DNA of 64,000 nt from the NCBI GenBank assembly GCA_900546345.1, contig URCI01000004.1, positions 44,026 to 108,025 of the forward strand, in the 5' to 3' direction. Under the pieces are notes generated by a model that saw only the letters and a list, made by a program, of their open reading frames with translations, ran no database searches and was not told the origin of the DNA. Source of the DNA: an uncultured Prevotella sp. GTDB taxonomy: Bacteria > Bacteroidota > Bacteroidia > Bacteroidales > Bacteroidaceae. Positions 18,306-26,696 of this stretch are shown piece by piece (the stretch's first letter is position 1; every line of letters starts with the position of its first letter). The position numbers and the translations under genes are program-made.

Positions 18306-19655
18306 TTAGTTGTCGGCCCAACCGTAACGGGTCAAACGTCCGTAATAGAGTGTGGGAGAAGAAGATGTCGAGAGGTAGATCATTCCCCTTTGTCCCACAG
18401 TCATAGCGGAAGAAGCTCCCGTACCCGTCAAAACGGCAGGAAGCGTATAGGTAGTGTCTGCTGACCAAGTCAATCCCTGGTCAAGACTGCTATAGATCGT
18501 CTTCAGATCACCACCAATGGCCAGGAGAGTACCCTCACAGTTCACGACTTGTAAATGACTGAGACTGGGCAGTACCTTGAGATTGTATTCGTCTTCAGAG
18601 AAGAGATACCAAGGCTGGCTTTGCGAGCCACTGGCGTTTTCCTCGACCTTAGCCCATGTCATGGTCTTTCCATCGAGATTACCGATCAACAGCAAGTTGT
18701 AGGTATTGTCATTGGTGACAGCTGCCGAGCACACAAAGTTGAGATCTGATGCAGGCAGGTAGGCGGCGTCATCGTCCAAAGCATCGGCCGTCCACGTGGC
18801 TCCCTGATCCGTGGAATAGATGATCCCGGTATCCGTCAACGCATAGAGCCGTGCAGGGGAAGCACCCAACAACTGTTTGACTCCACTCATAGTGGCTACG
18901 GTTTGCCATTGCTCACCGTCGCTACTACAAAGGAGGCTTTCGCCGTCGAGCAAATAGAGGTTGTCTTGCTGGACGACAACATTTTTATAGGCGTCCTTGC
19001 CAAAGGAGCGGGAAAGCTGTGTCCACGTCAGATTACGATAGACATACCCGACAGTGGCACCATCCTTGAGGCCAAAGAGATAGAGATCCTCACCTTTGCA
19101 CAGCAGTCTGCGCTCAGTAATGTTTTGGAAAGCAGGCACATCGAGTGTGTTCCATTTAAAGATGTCACCCTCTTGCTGGTGGATGTTGACCTTGACGGTG
19201 TACTCGCGGTAGGCCGTTCCACCACCATTGTAAACACGAATTCTGACAGGATTGGTGAAGTCGATCGAGTCGGTCGAAGAATAATAAGCCAGGGAATCCT
19301 TCCCCGCTTTGTTCTTGAGATTCAGCACAATGGTGCCGCTGTTTTTGCTGGAAATCGTAGCTAAAATATGAGCAGCATCCGTGCCCATAGGCAAAGAGTC
19401 AGTATTATAGATCAACCGTTGTTGCTGGTCAATCGAAAACGAATAGCCCTTCACCGTCAGCGTGGTCTTGTACACGCTGTCCGTCACGCCATCAGAAGCG
19501 GTGGTGTGTATGTATCTATTGGCGGCACTGAGTGAGAAAGCAGTCACTGCAGTATCGTCATAGTAGGTTATTTCATCTTCATCGGAGTTGAGGCATGAAG
19601 AAAATGCAAACATAGCGATTGCCATGCAGGCAAATGCCAAGAACTTCTTTATCAT
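18306..19655 (-). CDS. DUF6242-like lipoprotein with BNR/propeller-type repeats
   Basis: A 449-residue lipoprotein. The signal sequence ends with the lipobox FSSC followed by LNSDEDE; acidic residues at this place are a known surface-export feature of Bacteroidetes lipoproteins. An N-terminal Ig-like region is followed by repeated Ser-Thr-Asp-x-Gly-x-T-W segments (STDQGATWTADA, SLDQGLTWSADT), as in BNR/sialidase-type propellers. It resembles DUF6242 proteins; no enzyme residues can be assigned. It is the first gene of the minus-strand envelope cluster. Confidence 0.75.
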   Translation of the reverse strand: MIKKFLAFACMAIAMFAFSSCLNSDEDEITYYDDTAVTAFSLSAANRYIHTTASDGVTDSVYKTTLTVKGYSFSIDQQQRLIYNTDSLPMGTDAAHILATISSKNSGTIVLNLKNKAGKDSLAYYSSTDSIDFTNPVRIRVYNGGGTAYREYTVKVNIHQQEGDIFKWNTLDVPAFQNITERRLLCKGEDLYLFGLKDGATVGYVYRNLTWTQLSRSFGKDAYKNVVVQQDNLYLLDGESLLCSSDGEQWQTVATMSGVKQLLGASPARLYALTDTGIIYSTDQGATWTADALDDDAAYLPASDLNFVCSAAVTNDNTYNLLLIGNLDGKTMTWAKVEENASGSQSQPWYLFSEDEYNLKVLPSLSHLQVVNCEGTLLAIGGDLKTIYSSLDQGLTWSADTTYTLPAVLTGTGASSAMTVGQRGMIYLSTSSSPTLYYGRLTRYGWADN

Positions 19656-19792
19656 TTTCGCGCGAATCTTATTTTAACTGCAAATTTACTTAGAATTCTC
19701 GGAAATAGTGCGGTTTTTCCTGAATATTATGTAAAAAGTCGCATTTGTCAAGTGATTTTAAGTTTGTTTAGTGCTTGATTTCGCAAGGGCAC

Positions 19793-19826
19793 AAAAAAAA
19801 GACAATACAATCACTTGCACTGTCTT
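19793..19826 (-). terminator. Terminator of the microprotein gene
   Basis: A 12-bp imperfect stem (AAGACA...TGTCTT) is followed on the minus strand by an eight-T run. It lies 16 bases past the stop codon of the 32-residue gene and about 340 bases beyond the pckA terminator. Confidence 0.8.
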
Positions 19827-19841
19827 CTCTGTAGAATAATG

Positions 19842-19940
19842 TTATTCAACGTGGTTTTTCACCAAGAAAAAAATACTTAGCGCAGTCAACAACATGACCG
19901 AAACCAACATTGTAATGGATTCAAAATCTAATAACATCAT
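19842..19940 (-). CDS. Membrane microprotein of 32 residues
   Basis: A short minus-strand gene with ATG ATG at 19935-19940. The product MMLLDFESIT... has one strongly hydrophobic span (MLVSVMLLTALSIFFLV, about residues 11-27) and a charged end KNHVE, the profile of a single-pass inner membrane microprotein. It is a complete unit: promoter with both boxes (20017-20047), a leader of about 70 nt, a purine-rich stretch before the ATG (AAAGTTAGG), and a terminator 16 bases after the stop. It is not a homologue of anything I can name; KdpF- or CydX-like regulators of membrane complexes are only an analogy. Confidence 0.7.
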   Translation of the reverse strand: MMLLDFESITMLVSVMLLTALSIFFLVKNHVE

Positions 19941-20016
19941 CCTAACTTTACCTTAAAAAATCTATCAAACTACTAACCTAATGAAACTTTATGTATATCT
20001 TCTCACGAAGACGTTG

Positions 20017-20047
20017 CAAAGATAAGCAATAGTTGAGAATCCTGCAA
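20017..20047 (-). promoter_or_regulatory. Promoter of the microprotein gene
   Basis: Minus-strand TTG (20045-20047), 20 bases, TATCTTTG (20017-20024). It lies between the pckA terminator and the 32-residue gene, so it belongs to the latter. Confidence 0.75.
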
Positions 20048-20163
20048 ATATTATGCAACTTATTTTCAATCTGATTACAAAAAAAAATTTAGATATGGGG
20101 AAGTAGGGGCTTAAAATGGCACAAAAAGGTCTATCTGTGCAAAAAAGAAGCGGGTGCAAGACA

Positions 20164-20202
20164 TAAAAAAGCCTCCTCAGCACATAAAGCGCTGAGGAGG
20201 CT
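20164..20202 (-). terminator. Terminator of pckA
   Basis: A perfect 11-bp stem (GCCTCCTCAGC / GCTGAGGAGGC) followed on the minus strand by TTTTTTA. Confidence 0.9.
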
Positions 20203-20244
20203 ATGATGAAGATCATCAACTCCTATACAATTTTAGCGGAGCTC

Positions 20245-20272
20245 TTCACTCCTTATTATATATATAGGAGAG
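20245..20272. repeat. CCTTATTATATATATAGG element near the pckA end
   Basis: TCCTTATTATATATATAGGA, a near-palindromic copy of the recurrent intergenic word, between the pckA terminator and stop codon. Confidence 0.6.
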
Positions 20273-20304
20273 ACTGATCATGTCTGATCGAAGGAATCAA
20301 CCGA

Positions 20305-21921
20305 TTAGAGCTGAGGACCAGCAGCGACGAGAGCCTTACCAGCCTCGTTGCCTTCATACTTCTTGAAGTTCTTGATGAAGCGAGCAGCCAAATCCTTGGC
20401 CTTAGCGTCCCACTCAGAAGCGTCCTTGTAAGTATCGCGAGGATCCAGGATGTCCTTGTTCACGCCCTCGAGCTCTGTAGGAACAACGAAGTTGAAGTAA
20501 GGAATGGTCTTCGTAGGAGCCTTGTCGATCTCGTGATCCAGGATGCGATCGATGATACCACGTGTATCGCGGATAGAGATACGCTTGCCGGTACCGTTCC
20601 AGCCAGTGTTGACCAGATATGCCTTAGCACCGCTCTTCTCCATGTGGCGAACGAGCTCCTCAGCATACTTTGTAGGATGCAGCTCCAGGAATGCCTGGCC
20701 GAAGCAAGCAGAGAAGGTAGGAGTCGGCTCTGTGATACCACGCTCTGTACCAGCCAGCTTAGCTGTGAAGCCAGAGAGGAAGTAGTACTTCGTCTGCTCA
20801 GCGTTCAGGATAGATACTGGAGGCAGCACACCGAAGGCGTCAGCGCTCAGGAAGATCACCTGCTTAGCAGCGGGACCCTCGCTCTCAGGACGCTGGATGT
20901 TCTTGATGTGGTAGATAGGATAGCTGACACGCGTGTTCTCGGTAACGCTCTTGTCTGCGAAGTCGATCTTACCGTCCTTGTCAACGGTAACGTTCTCAAG
21001 CAGAGCGTCGCGTGTGATAGCGCCGTAGATGTCAGGCTCAGCGTCCTTATCCAGGTTGATGACCTTAGCATAGCAGCCACCCTCGAGGTTGAAGACACCC
21101 TTGTCGTCCCATCCGTGCTCGTCATCACCGATAAGCAGACGCTTAGGATCGGTAGACAGCGTGGTCTTACCTGTACCAGACAGACCGAAGAAGATAGCGG
21201 TGTTCTCACCGTTCTTGTCTGTGTTGGCAGAGCAGTGCATGGAAGCGATGCCCTTCAGAGGCAAGAAGTAGTTCTGCATAGAGAACATACCCTTCTTCAT
21301 CTCACCACCATACCATGTATTGATGATCACCTGCTCCTTGCTGGTGACGTTGAACATCACGCAAGTCTCAGAGTGCAGGCCGAGCTCTTTCCAGTTCTCA
21401 ACCTTTGCCTTAGAAGCATTGTAAACAATGAAGTCCGGCTCCTGCTCGAAGTCAGCAGTTGTCTTTGGACGGATGAACATATTTGTCACGAAGTGAGCCT
21501 GCCAAGCAACCTCCACGATGAAGCGAACCTTCATGCGTGTGTCGCGGTGTGTGCCGCAGAAGCCATCAACGACATACAGCTTCTTGTTGGAGAGCTCCTT
21601 CTTGGCAATCTCCTTCACAGCATTCCAAGCCTCCTTGGTAGCGCGGTGGTTATCGTTGTGATACTCCTCAGAGTCCCACCATACGGTGTCGTGAGAAGTC
21701 TCATCGTCAACGATGAACTTATCCTTAGGAGAACGGCCTGTGTAGATACCGGTGAACACGTCGACAGCACCTAACTCTGTCTCGTGACCAACCTCGTAGC
21801 CCTCAAGACCTTCCTTGGTCTCCTCGTTGAACAGCACCTCGTAAGAAGGATTGTACAGAACCTCAGCAGTACCTGTCTGGATTCCGTAGCTTGCTAAAAC
21901 TGATTTATCAAACTTTGCCAT
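20305..21921 (-). CDS. pckA: Phosphoenolpyruvate carboxykinase (ATP)
   Basis: PckA interconverts oxaloacetate and phosphoenolpyruvate with ATP/ADP. In succinate- and propionate-forming Bacteroidales it usually runs in the carboxylating direction during glucose fermentation. The 538-residue protein has the kinase-1a P-loop [11 protein letters not shown] near residue 247, the metal-binding region [11 protein letters not shown], and the substrate loop [12 protein letters not shown] near residue 60. Length matches the ATP-type family. Codon use is strongly biased to a few codons, as in gapA here, which suggests high expression. Confidence 0.97.
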   Translation of the reverse strand: MAKFDKSVLASYGIQTGTAEVLYNPSYEVLFNEETKEGLEGYEVGHETELGAVDVFTGIYTGRSPKDKFIVDDETSHDTVWWDSEEYHNDNHRATKEAWNAVKEIAKKELSNKKLYVVDGFCGTHRDTRMKVRFIVEVAWQAHFVTNMFIRPKTTADFEQEPDFIVYNASKAKVENWKELGLHSETCVMFNVTSKEQVIINTWYGGEMKKGMFSMQNYFLPLKGIASMHCSANTDKNGENTAIFFGLSGTGKTTLSTDPKRLLIGDDEHGWDDKGVFNLEGGCYAKVINLDKDAEPDIYGAITRDALLENVTVDKDGKIDFADKSVTENTRVSYPIYHIKNIQRPESEGPAAKQVIFLSADAFGVLPPVSILNAEQTKYYFLSGFTAKLAGTERGITEPTPTFSACFGQAFLELHPTKYAEELVRHMEKSGAKAYLVNTGWNGTGKRISIRDTRGIIDRILDHEIDKAPTKTIPYFNFVVPTELEGVNKDILDPRDTYKDASEWDAKAKDLAARFIKNFKKYEGNEAGKALVAAGPQL

Positions 21922-21976
21922 TTTATAAAATGTATTTAAGTTGTGAATAGTATTCTACCTTGATTTAATTCGAATG

Positions 21977-22006
21977 CAAAGGTAGCAAAAAGATAATAAC
22001 TCCCAA
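21977..22006 (-). promoter_or_regulatory. Promoter of pckA
   Basis: Minus-strand TTG (22004-22006), 19 bases, TACCTTTG (21977-21984), giving a leader of roughly 50 bases. Confidence 0.75.
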
Positions 22007-22091
22007 AAGTTTGCAACTTAAATTTCCCTCCCCAACAATTGTTTTTAGGTTAAAGATATTAAAAACTATCACTTCTTCTAGGTTTTGACAT

Positions 22092-22120
22092 TTGCACTTT
22101 GCAAAAACTAACTACCTTTG
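22092..22120 (+). promoter_or_regulatory. Promoter of upp
   Basis: TTG (22092-22094), 18 bases, TACCTTTG (22113-22120), about 56 bases before the upp start. Confidence 0.65.
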
Positions 22121-22176
22121 TATCATCCTTTTCACAAATCATTGAAAACAAAAAGGTGTAAGTAATCATCAACAAG

Positions 22177-22836
22177 ATGGAAGTAATCGATTTATCCAAG
22201 CAAAACAGCATCGTGGGACAGTACATGGCCGAAATGCGCGATGCTGAATACCAAAAGAACCGCATGCTCTTCCGCAACAATATCATGCGCGTAGGAGAAT
22301 ACGAAGCTTTTGAGGTTTCAAAACGACTCAACTATGAGGAGCGCGACGTAGCCACGCCCTTAGGCATTGCGCGCGTCAACGTGCCCACTGACAAGATTGT
22401 GCTGGCGACGATCTTCCGCGCCGGACTGCCTTTTCATCAGGGCTTTCTCAACATCTTCGACCATGCCGGCAACGCATTCGTCTCGGCCTACCGCGAATAT
22501 ACCGACAAGGAGCATCACAAGGTGGGCATACACGTGGAATACCTCGCTACACCCAGCATCGACGAGAAAACACTGATCATCGCCGATCCGATGCTGGCTA
22601 CGGGCGGCAGCATGGAACTGGGCTACAAGGCTTTTTTGTCAAAAGGCACTCCGCGCAGTATCCACGTCTGCTGTGTCATCGCCACCGAAGAGGGCATCGA
22701 CCACATCAAATCGGTATTTCCAGAGGAAAAGACCACCATTTGGTGTGCTGCCATCGACCCGGGAATGAACGAGCACAAATACATCGTACCGGGATTTGGC
22801 GACGCCGGCGACCTCTGCTACGGCGACAAACTCTGA
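22177..22836 (+). CDS. upp: Uracil phosphoribosyltransferase
   Basis: This enzyme salvages uracil by transfer to PRPP, giving UMP. The 219-residue protein has the PRPP-binding loop IIADPMLATGGSMEL near residue 145 and the UPRT C-terminal motif PGFGDAGDLCYGDKL. The N-terminal half is typical of Bacteroidetes UPRT proteins. The last codons and stop are duplicated directly: the segment TCTGCTACGGCGACAAACTC with TGA appears twice (22813-22859), the second copy being outside the gene. Confidence 0.93.
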   Translation: MEVIDLSKQNSIVGQYMAEMRDAEYQKNRMLFRNNIMRVGEYEAFEVSKRLNYEERDVATPLGIARVNVPTDKIVLATIFRAGLPFHQGFLNIFDHAGNAFVSAYREYTDKEHHKVGIHVEYLATPSIDEKTLIIADPMLATGGSMELGYKAFLSKGTPRSIHVCCVIATEEGIDHIKSVFPEEKTTIWCAAIDPGMNEHKYIVPGFGDAGDLCYGDKL

Positions 22837-22860
22837 TCTGCTACGGCGACAAACTCTGAT
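22813..22860 (+). repeat. 23-bp direct duplication at the upp 3' end
   Basis: TCTGCTACGGCGACAAACTC plus TGA occurs twice in tandem across the upp stop codon, so the copy after the stop codon is a recent slippage product or a retained variant. Confidence 0.85.
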
Positions 22861-22880
22861 CAACAACAGGACTCCATAAC

Positions 22881-22912
22881 GACGATGCTGGCGGAATGAC
22901 CGTCAGCATCTG
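22881..22912 (+). terminator. Weak terminator after upp
   Basis: GATGCTG and CAGCATC form a 7-bp stem followed by TGTCGTTTATTTA. The T-tract is interrupted, so efficiency is uncertain. Confidence 0.4.
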
Positions 22913-22953
22913 TCGTTTATTTAGACATGAAGCCATGAAAGATGCCACGAAAT

Positions 22954-22984
22954 TTGTCAGAAACATAAATTATTGGTATCTTTG
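22954..22984 (+). promoter_or_regulatory. Promoter of the nucleotidyltransferase gene
   Basis: TTG (22954-22956), 20 bases, TATCTTTG (22977-22984), 29 bases upstream of the ATG. Confidence 0.75.
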
Positions 22985-23013
22985 CACCAACACAGCGAAG
23001 AGCTTTTTAAGAG

Positions 23014-23841
23014 ATGATGCAAGCAATGATTTTCGCAGCAGGCTTGGGCACACGCCTCAAGCCACTCACCGACCACATGCCAAAAGCCATGGTGGAGGTT
23101 GGCGGTGAGCCCCTGCTCAAACGCGTAATCTTCAAATTGCGCGATGCCGGTGTCACGCGCTTTGTGGTCAACGTTCACCATTTTGCCGGTCAGATTGTTG
23201 ACTATCTCAATGCCAACAACAACTTTGGACTCGACATCCGAGTCAGCGATGAGAGTGAGCAACTGCTTGACACCGGCGGCGGTATCCGTCAGGCAGCCCC
23301 GCTCTTCGACTCTCATTATCCCATCCTCATACACAATGTAGACATTCTGAGCAACATAGACCTCAGAAAATTCTATCGCCTCGATCCGAAGGTGACATGC
23401 CAGGAATGCGGAGTCCCTCATGTACAAGCCGGAGCACAGCTGCTTGTCAGCTGGCGCAAAACCAAGCGCTATCTGCTTTTCAACGATCAGATGCTGCTCG
23501 TCGGATGGGTCAACATCGAGACGGGCGAGGTGAAAAGCCCATGGCCCGACGTGAAGGAGGCGCTTGCCGAAGTGAAGTTCCCGATCGTCGTCGGTGATGA
23601 GCAACCGCCACTGCTCGCCGGCCGCTATCACATGTATGCCTTCAGTGGCATCCACACTTTCTTCCCCACCCTCTTCACAAAAATGGTCGGCTGGCCGAAA
23701 AAGTTCCCCATTATGGACTTCTATCTCAAGTCCTGCCGCGACGTGCCCATTAAAGGCTATGTCAAAAACGACCTCCGGCTACTCGACGTAGGCAAGCAGG
23801 ATACGCTGGCCGAAGCGGAGCAGTTCCTCAGAACGCTGTGA
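23014..23841 (+). CDS. Sugar-1-phosphate nucleotidyltransferase (MurU/RmlA-like)
   Basis: A 275-residue NTP transferase fold protein that would activate a sugar phosphate with a nucleotide. The N-terminal signature AAGLGTRLKPLTDHMPKAMV with GGEPLL is diagnostic of the family. The Mg-binding HNVDIL motif appears near residue 110. Similar Bacteroidetes proteins include MurU-type MurNAc-1-phosphate uridylyltransferases; the presence of murQ elsewhere in this window makes cell wall recycling a reasonable guess, but no AmgK-like kinase is adjacent. It is followed by guaA after 44 bases. Confidence 0.82.
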   Translation: MMQAMIFAAGLGTRLKPLTDHMPKAMVEVGGEPLLKRVIFKLRDAGVTRFVVNVHHFAGQIVDYLNANNNFGLDIRVSDESEQLLDTGGGIRQAAPLFDSHYPILIHNVDILSNIDLRKFYRLDPKVTCQECGVPHVQAGAQLLVSWRKTKRYLLFNDQMLLVGWVNIETGEVKSPWPDVKEALAEVKFPIVVGDEQPPLLAGRYHMYAFSGIHTFFPTLFTKMVGWPKKFPIMDFYLKSCRDVPIKGYVKNDLRLLDVGKQDTLAEAEQFLRTL

Positions 23842-23885
23842 AATCCAGCATTCAACACTGAACATTCATCACTAATATATCGTCT

Positions 23886-25430
23886 ATGCAACAGAAGATT
23901 ATCATTCTTGATTTCGGATCGCAGACCACGCAGCTCATTGGCCGTCGTGTCCGCGAGCTGGACACCTTCTGCGAGATTCTGCCTTACAACAAGTTTCCCA
24001 AGGACGACACGGGCGTTATCGGCGTCATCCTCAGCGGTAGCCCTTACTCCGTGCACGACAAGGAGGCATTCAAGGTAGACCTCAGCCAGTTCATCGGCAA
24101 GTATCCGGTGCTGGGCATCTGCTATGGTGCGCAGTTCATCAGCTTCTCCGGTGGCGGAAAGGTGGAGCAGACCGGTACACGAGAGTACGGCCGCGCCAAT
24201 CTCCAGCAGTTCGATGCCAGCAACCCGCTGTTCAAAGGCTTTGAGCCCAACTCGCAGGTGTGGATGAGTCACGGCGACACCATCACTGCCATTCCCAGCG
24301 ACTATCATGTGATCGGCTCCACGGCCGACGTGAAATATGCCGCTTTTGCCAGTGACACCCAACCGGTTTGGTGCGTGCAGTTCCATCCCGAGGTATACCA
24401 TACCACGCAAGGCACCCAACTGCTCCGCAACTTTGTCGTGGACATCTGCGGCAGCCGTCAGGAATGGAGTCCGGCCTCGTTTGTCGACACTACCGTCAAG
24501 GAACTCAAAGAGCAGCTCGGCAACGACCGCGTCATCCTCGGTCTCTCCGGCGGTGTGGACTCCAGCGTATGCGCTACCCTGCTCCATCGTGCCATCGGCA
24601 AGAACCTTACGTGTATCTTCGTCGACCACGGCATGCTGCGCAAGAATGAGTTTCAGAAGGTCATGGAGGCCTACAATGGTCTCGGCCTGAACGTTATCGG
24701 CGTGGATGCCAGCGAGAAGTTCTTCAAAGACCTTGAAGGGGTCACCGACCCAGAGAAGAAGCGCAAGATCATCGGCCGCGACTTCGTGGAGGTCTTCAAC
24801 GCAGAAGCCAAGAAGATCACCGATGCCAAATGGCTGGCTCAGGGTACCATCTATCCCGACCGCATCGAGAGCCTGAGCATCACCGGCATGACCATCAAGA
24901 GCCACCACAACGTAGGCGGACTGCCCAAAGACATGAAGCTTCAACTCTGCGAACCACTGAAATGGCTGTTCAAGGACGAGGTGCGCCGCGTGGGCTATCA
25001 GTTGCAGATGCCTGAGCGTCTCATCAAGCGTCATCCTTTCCCGGGCCCAGGTCTCGCCGTGCGCATCCTTGGTGACATCACCCGCGAGAAAGTACGCATC
25101 CTGCAAGATGCCGACGATATCTATATCGAAAAGATGCACGACTACAAGATGCCGGACGGCACGAGCCTCTACGACCATGTCTGGCAGGCCGGCACTGTGC
25201 TGCTCTCTACGATCCGCTCTGTCGGAGTGATGGGCGATGAGCGCACTTATGAGCACCCCGTAGCCCTGCGCGCCGTGACCTCCATGGATGCTATGACAGC
25301 CGACTGGGCCCGTCTGCCCTATGACTTCATGGCTGAAGTGAGCAACGAGATCATCCGCAAGGTCAAAGGTGTCAACCGCGTTTGCTATGACATCTCCTCA
25401 AAACCGCCTTCGACAATCGAGTGGGAATAA
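23886..25430 (+). CDS. guaA: GMP synthase (glutamine-hydrolysing)
   Basis: GuaA aminates XMP to GMP using glutamine and ATP. The 514-residue protein has a class I glutamine amidotransferase domain (Cys79 in LGICYGAQ; His and Glu in QFHPEVYH, near residue 165). The ATP pyrophosphatase domain has the P-loop LSGGVDSSV (near 221), and the C-terminal dimerisation domain ends KPPSTIEWE as in the family. The glutaminase domain is at the N-terminus, as expected. A strong terminator follows at 25456-25496. Confidence 0.97.
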   Translation: MQQKIIILDFGSQTTQLIGRRVRELDTFCEILPYNKFPKDDTGVIGVILSGSPYSVHDKEAFKVDLSQFIGKYPVLGICYGAQFISFSGGGKVEQTGTREYGRANLQQFDASNPLFKGFEPNSQVWMSHGDTITAIPSDYHVIGSTADVKYAAFASDTQPVWCVQFHPEVYHTTQGTQLLRNFVVDICGSRQEWSPASFVDTTVKELKEQLGNDRVILGLSGGVDSSVCATLLHRAIGKNLTCIFVDHGMLRKNEFQKVMEAYNGLGLNVIGVDASEKFFKDLEGVTDPEKKRKIIGRDFVEVFNAEAKKITDAKWLAQGTIYPDRIESLSITGMTIKSHHNVGGLPKDMKLQLCEPLKWLFKDEVRRVGYQLQMPERLIKRHPFPGPGLAVRILGDITREKVRILQDADDIYIEKMHDYKMPDGTSLYDHVWQAGTVLLSTIRSVGVMGDERTYEHPVALRAVTSMDAMTADWARLPYDFMAEVSNEIIRKVKGVNRVCYDISSKPPSTIEWE

Positions 25431-25455
25431 AAGAGAAATAAAAAAGATAAGCAAC

Positions 25456-25496
25456 AAAAAAATCCCGGTACGGTGTTCCGTATCGGGATTTTTTTG
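25456..25496 (+). terminator. Terminator of guaA
   Basis: ATCCCGGTACGG and CCGTATCGGGAT form a stem with one G-T pair and a TGTT loop, flanked by A7 and T7 tracts. Confidence 0.9.
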
Positions 25497-25616
25497 TTGT
25501 CCAAAGTGACTTCTCATTGCCTGCAAACAGCTTGCTCGACTATTATCAAAGCCATGCACTGCCGCTACGAGGCTAATGATCATAGAGTAGAAACATCATC
25601 CTATTGACATCGAACT

Positions 25617-25692
25617 ACCGTTGTGTAGGGGTCACAATGCCGTTGAGTTGTGGTCAAAATACTGTTGGACCAGGGTCAGACAACTGTTATCT
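25617..25692. repeat. 22-bp degenerate tandem repeats
   Basis: Three and a half units with the pattern aCcGTTGngtngGGTCAcaat recur at an exact 22-bp spacing (ACCGTTG, GCCGTTG, ACTGTTG, ACTGTT). Confidence 0.65.
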
Positions 25693-25710
25693 ATGTTGTA
25701 ATCTTATAGA

Positions 25711-25767
25711 AAAAGGTCATTTTCTAGGCAGCGAATGAAAAAAAAGCTGCGTAGCAAATGACCTATA
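25711..25767. repeat. Imperfect inverted repeat with A-rich loop
   Basis: AGGTCATTT (25714-25722) pairs with AAATGACCT (25756-25764), and GCAGC with GCTGC inside, around an A8-containing loop. This could be a structured RNA or cruciform. No reading frame is evident. Confidence 0.6.
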
Positions 25768-25795
25768 GCTAATTAAGAAAATCAAACGAGAAATA

Positions 25796-25850
25796 TCACT
25801 GTGACTTTACCTGGAATCACTGTGACTTTACCTAGAATCACTGTGTCCAC
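25796..25850. repeat. 21-bp tandem repeat ATCACTGTGACTTTACCTgGA
   Basis: Two nearly identical 21-bp units and a third partial one (ATCACTGTG) lie in tandem before the ccsA 3' end. The gap 25431-25899 contains only the terminator and these repeats. Confidence 0.8.
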
Positions 25851-25899
25851 GAGACAAAGCCCAGCCTGGCACTAATTATTTCTGATTTGAAGCATCCGC

Positions 25900-26694
25900 T
25901 CAATTCATATAGTAGGTGTGCACACTGGTACCCTGCGCTGACGGCAGGTAGTTGATCCCCCACCAGCACATCTGCAGCAATGCGAAATTGATGACGAGCA
26001 CCCATAAGGCAAAGTGCGCGCTACCCTGTTTCTTCAACCGATAATGGATATAGACGAGATAGGCGAGCCACGTAGCCGCCGCCCATGTCTCCTTGGGATC
26101 CCATGCCCAGTAGTTGCCCCAAGCCATCTTGGCCCACAAGGCACCGGAGAGCATGCCAAGGGTGAGAAAAGCCCAACCGACATAGACGAGGTTGTCGGTG
26201 ACTGTCCACTCCTTGTCCGACGGTGTCTCATGGTGATGGAAGAAGAGCAGGTAGACAGCCATGACAAAGGCGGCGCCAAGCAGCGCATAAGCCATCATGT
26301 AGATGATGACATGCGGAGCAAACCAAGGGCTTTGCAGCGCAGGCATCATTGTCTTGCTGTGGATCTCCGGCTTCATCAGATTGATGATGATAAACACTGC
26401 TGAGAGCAATGTCGAGAACGACAGCAACCACTTGTAGTTCCACCGGCTGTAAACGATGAGTCCCATCAACGGCAGGAAAAGCGAATACCACAACCGCGTT
26501 TCTCCCATCGTACGCATCGGCGGACGGTCGAGTGCTATCCATAGGATCATCATATAAGAGAAAAAGACGGCCAAGCCCGCCACAGTCGTTCCGACCGCTA
26601 ATGCTTTCTTTTCCTTCCAAGAGAAAAAGGCACCGAGCGCCCAAAAAAGGATAGCGGCAAGAGCAAAAAAAAGAAAGAGATTCCAGATTTGCAT
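25900..26694 (-). CDS. ccsA: Cytochrome c biogenesis protein CcsA (haem exporter/ligase subunit)
   Basis: A 264-residue polytopic membrane protein of the CcsA/CcmC haem-handling family, which with CcsB attaches haem to CxxCH sites outside the inner membrane. It has about eight hydrophobic spans and the tryptophan-rich WWD-type motif WGNYWAWDPKETWA. Flanking His residues (for example FAPHVIIYM) are candidate haem ligands. The ATG at 26694 (MQIWNLFLFF) lies 2 bases after the CcsB stop codon; longer frames run into that gene. It belongs to the nrf operon. Confidence 0.9.
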   Translation of the reverse strand: MQIWNLFLFFALAAILFWALGAFFSWKEKKALAVGTTVAGLAVFFSYMMILWIALDRPPMRTMGETRLWYSLFLPLMGLIVYSRWNYKWLLSFSTLLSAVFIIINLMKPEIHSKTMMPALQSPWFAPHVIIYMMAYALLGAAFVMAVYLLFFHHHETPSDKEWTVTDNLVYVGWAFLTLGMLSGALWAKMAWGNYWAWDPKETWAAATWLAYLVYIHYRLKKQGSAHFALWVLVINFALLQMCWWGINYLPSAQGTSVHTYYMN

Positions 26695-26696
26695 GG

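Noticed and set aside
20533..21774. 413-codon plus-strand frame opposite pckA
   Set aside because: Same reason: biased codons in pckA keep the opposite strand free of stops.
23757..25256. 499-codon minus-strand frame opposite guaA
   Set aside because: guaA has all catalytic motifs on the plus strand; the antisense frame is a by-product of its codon use.
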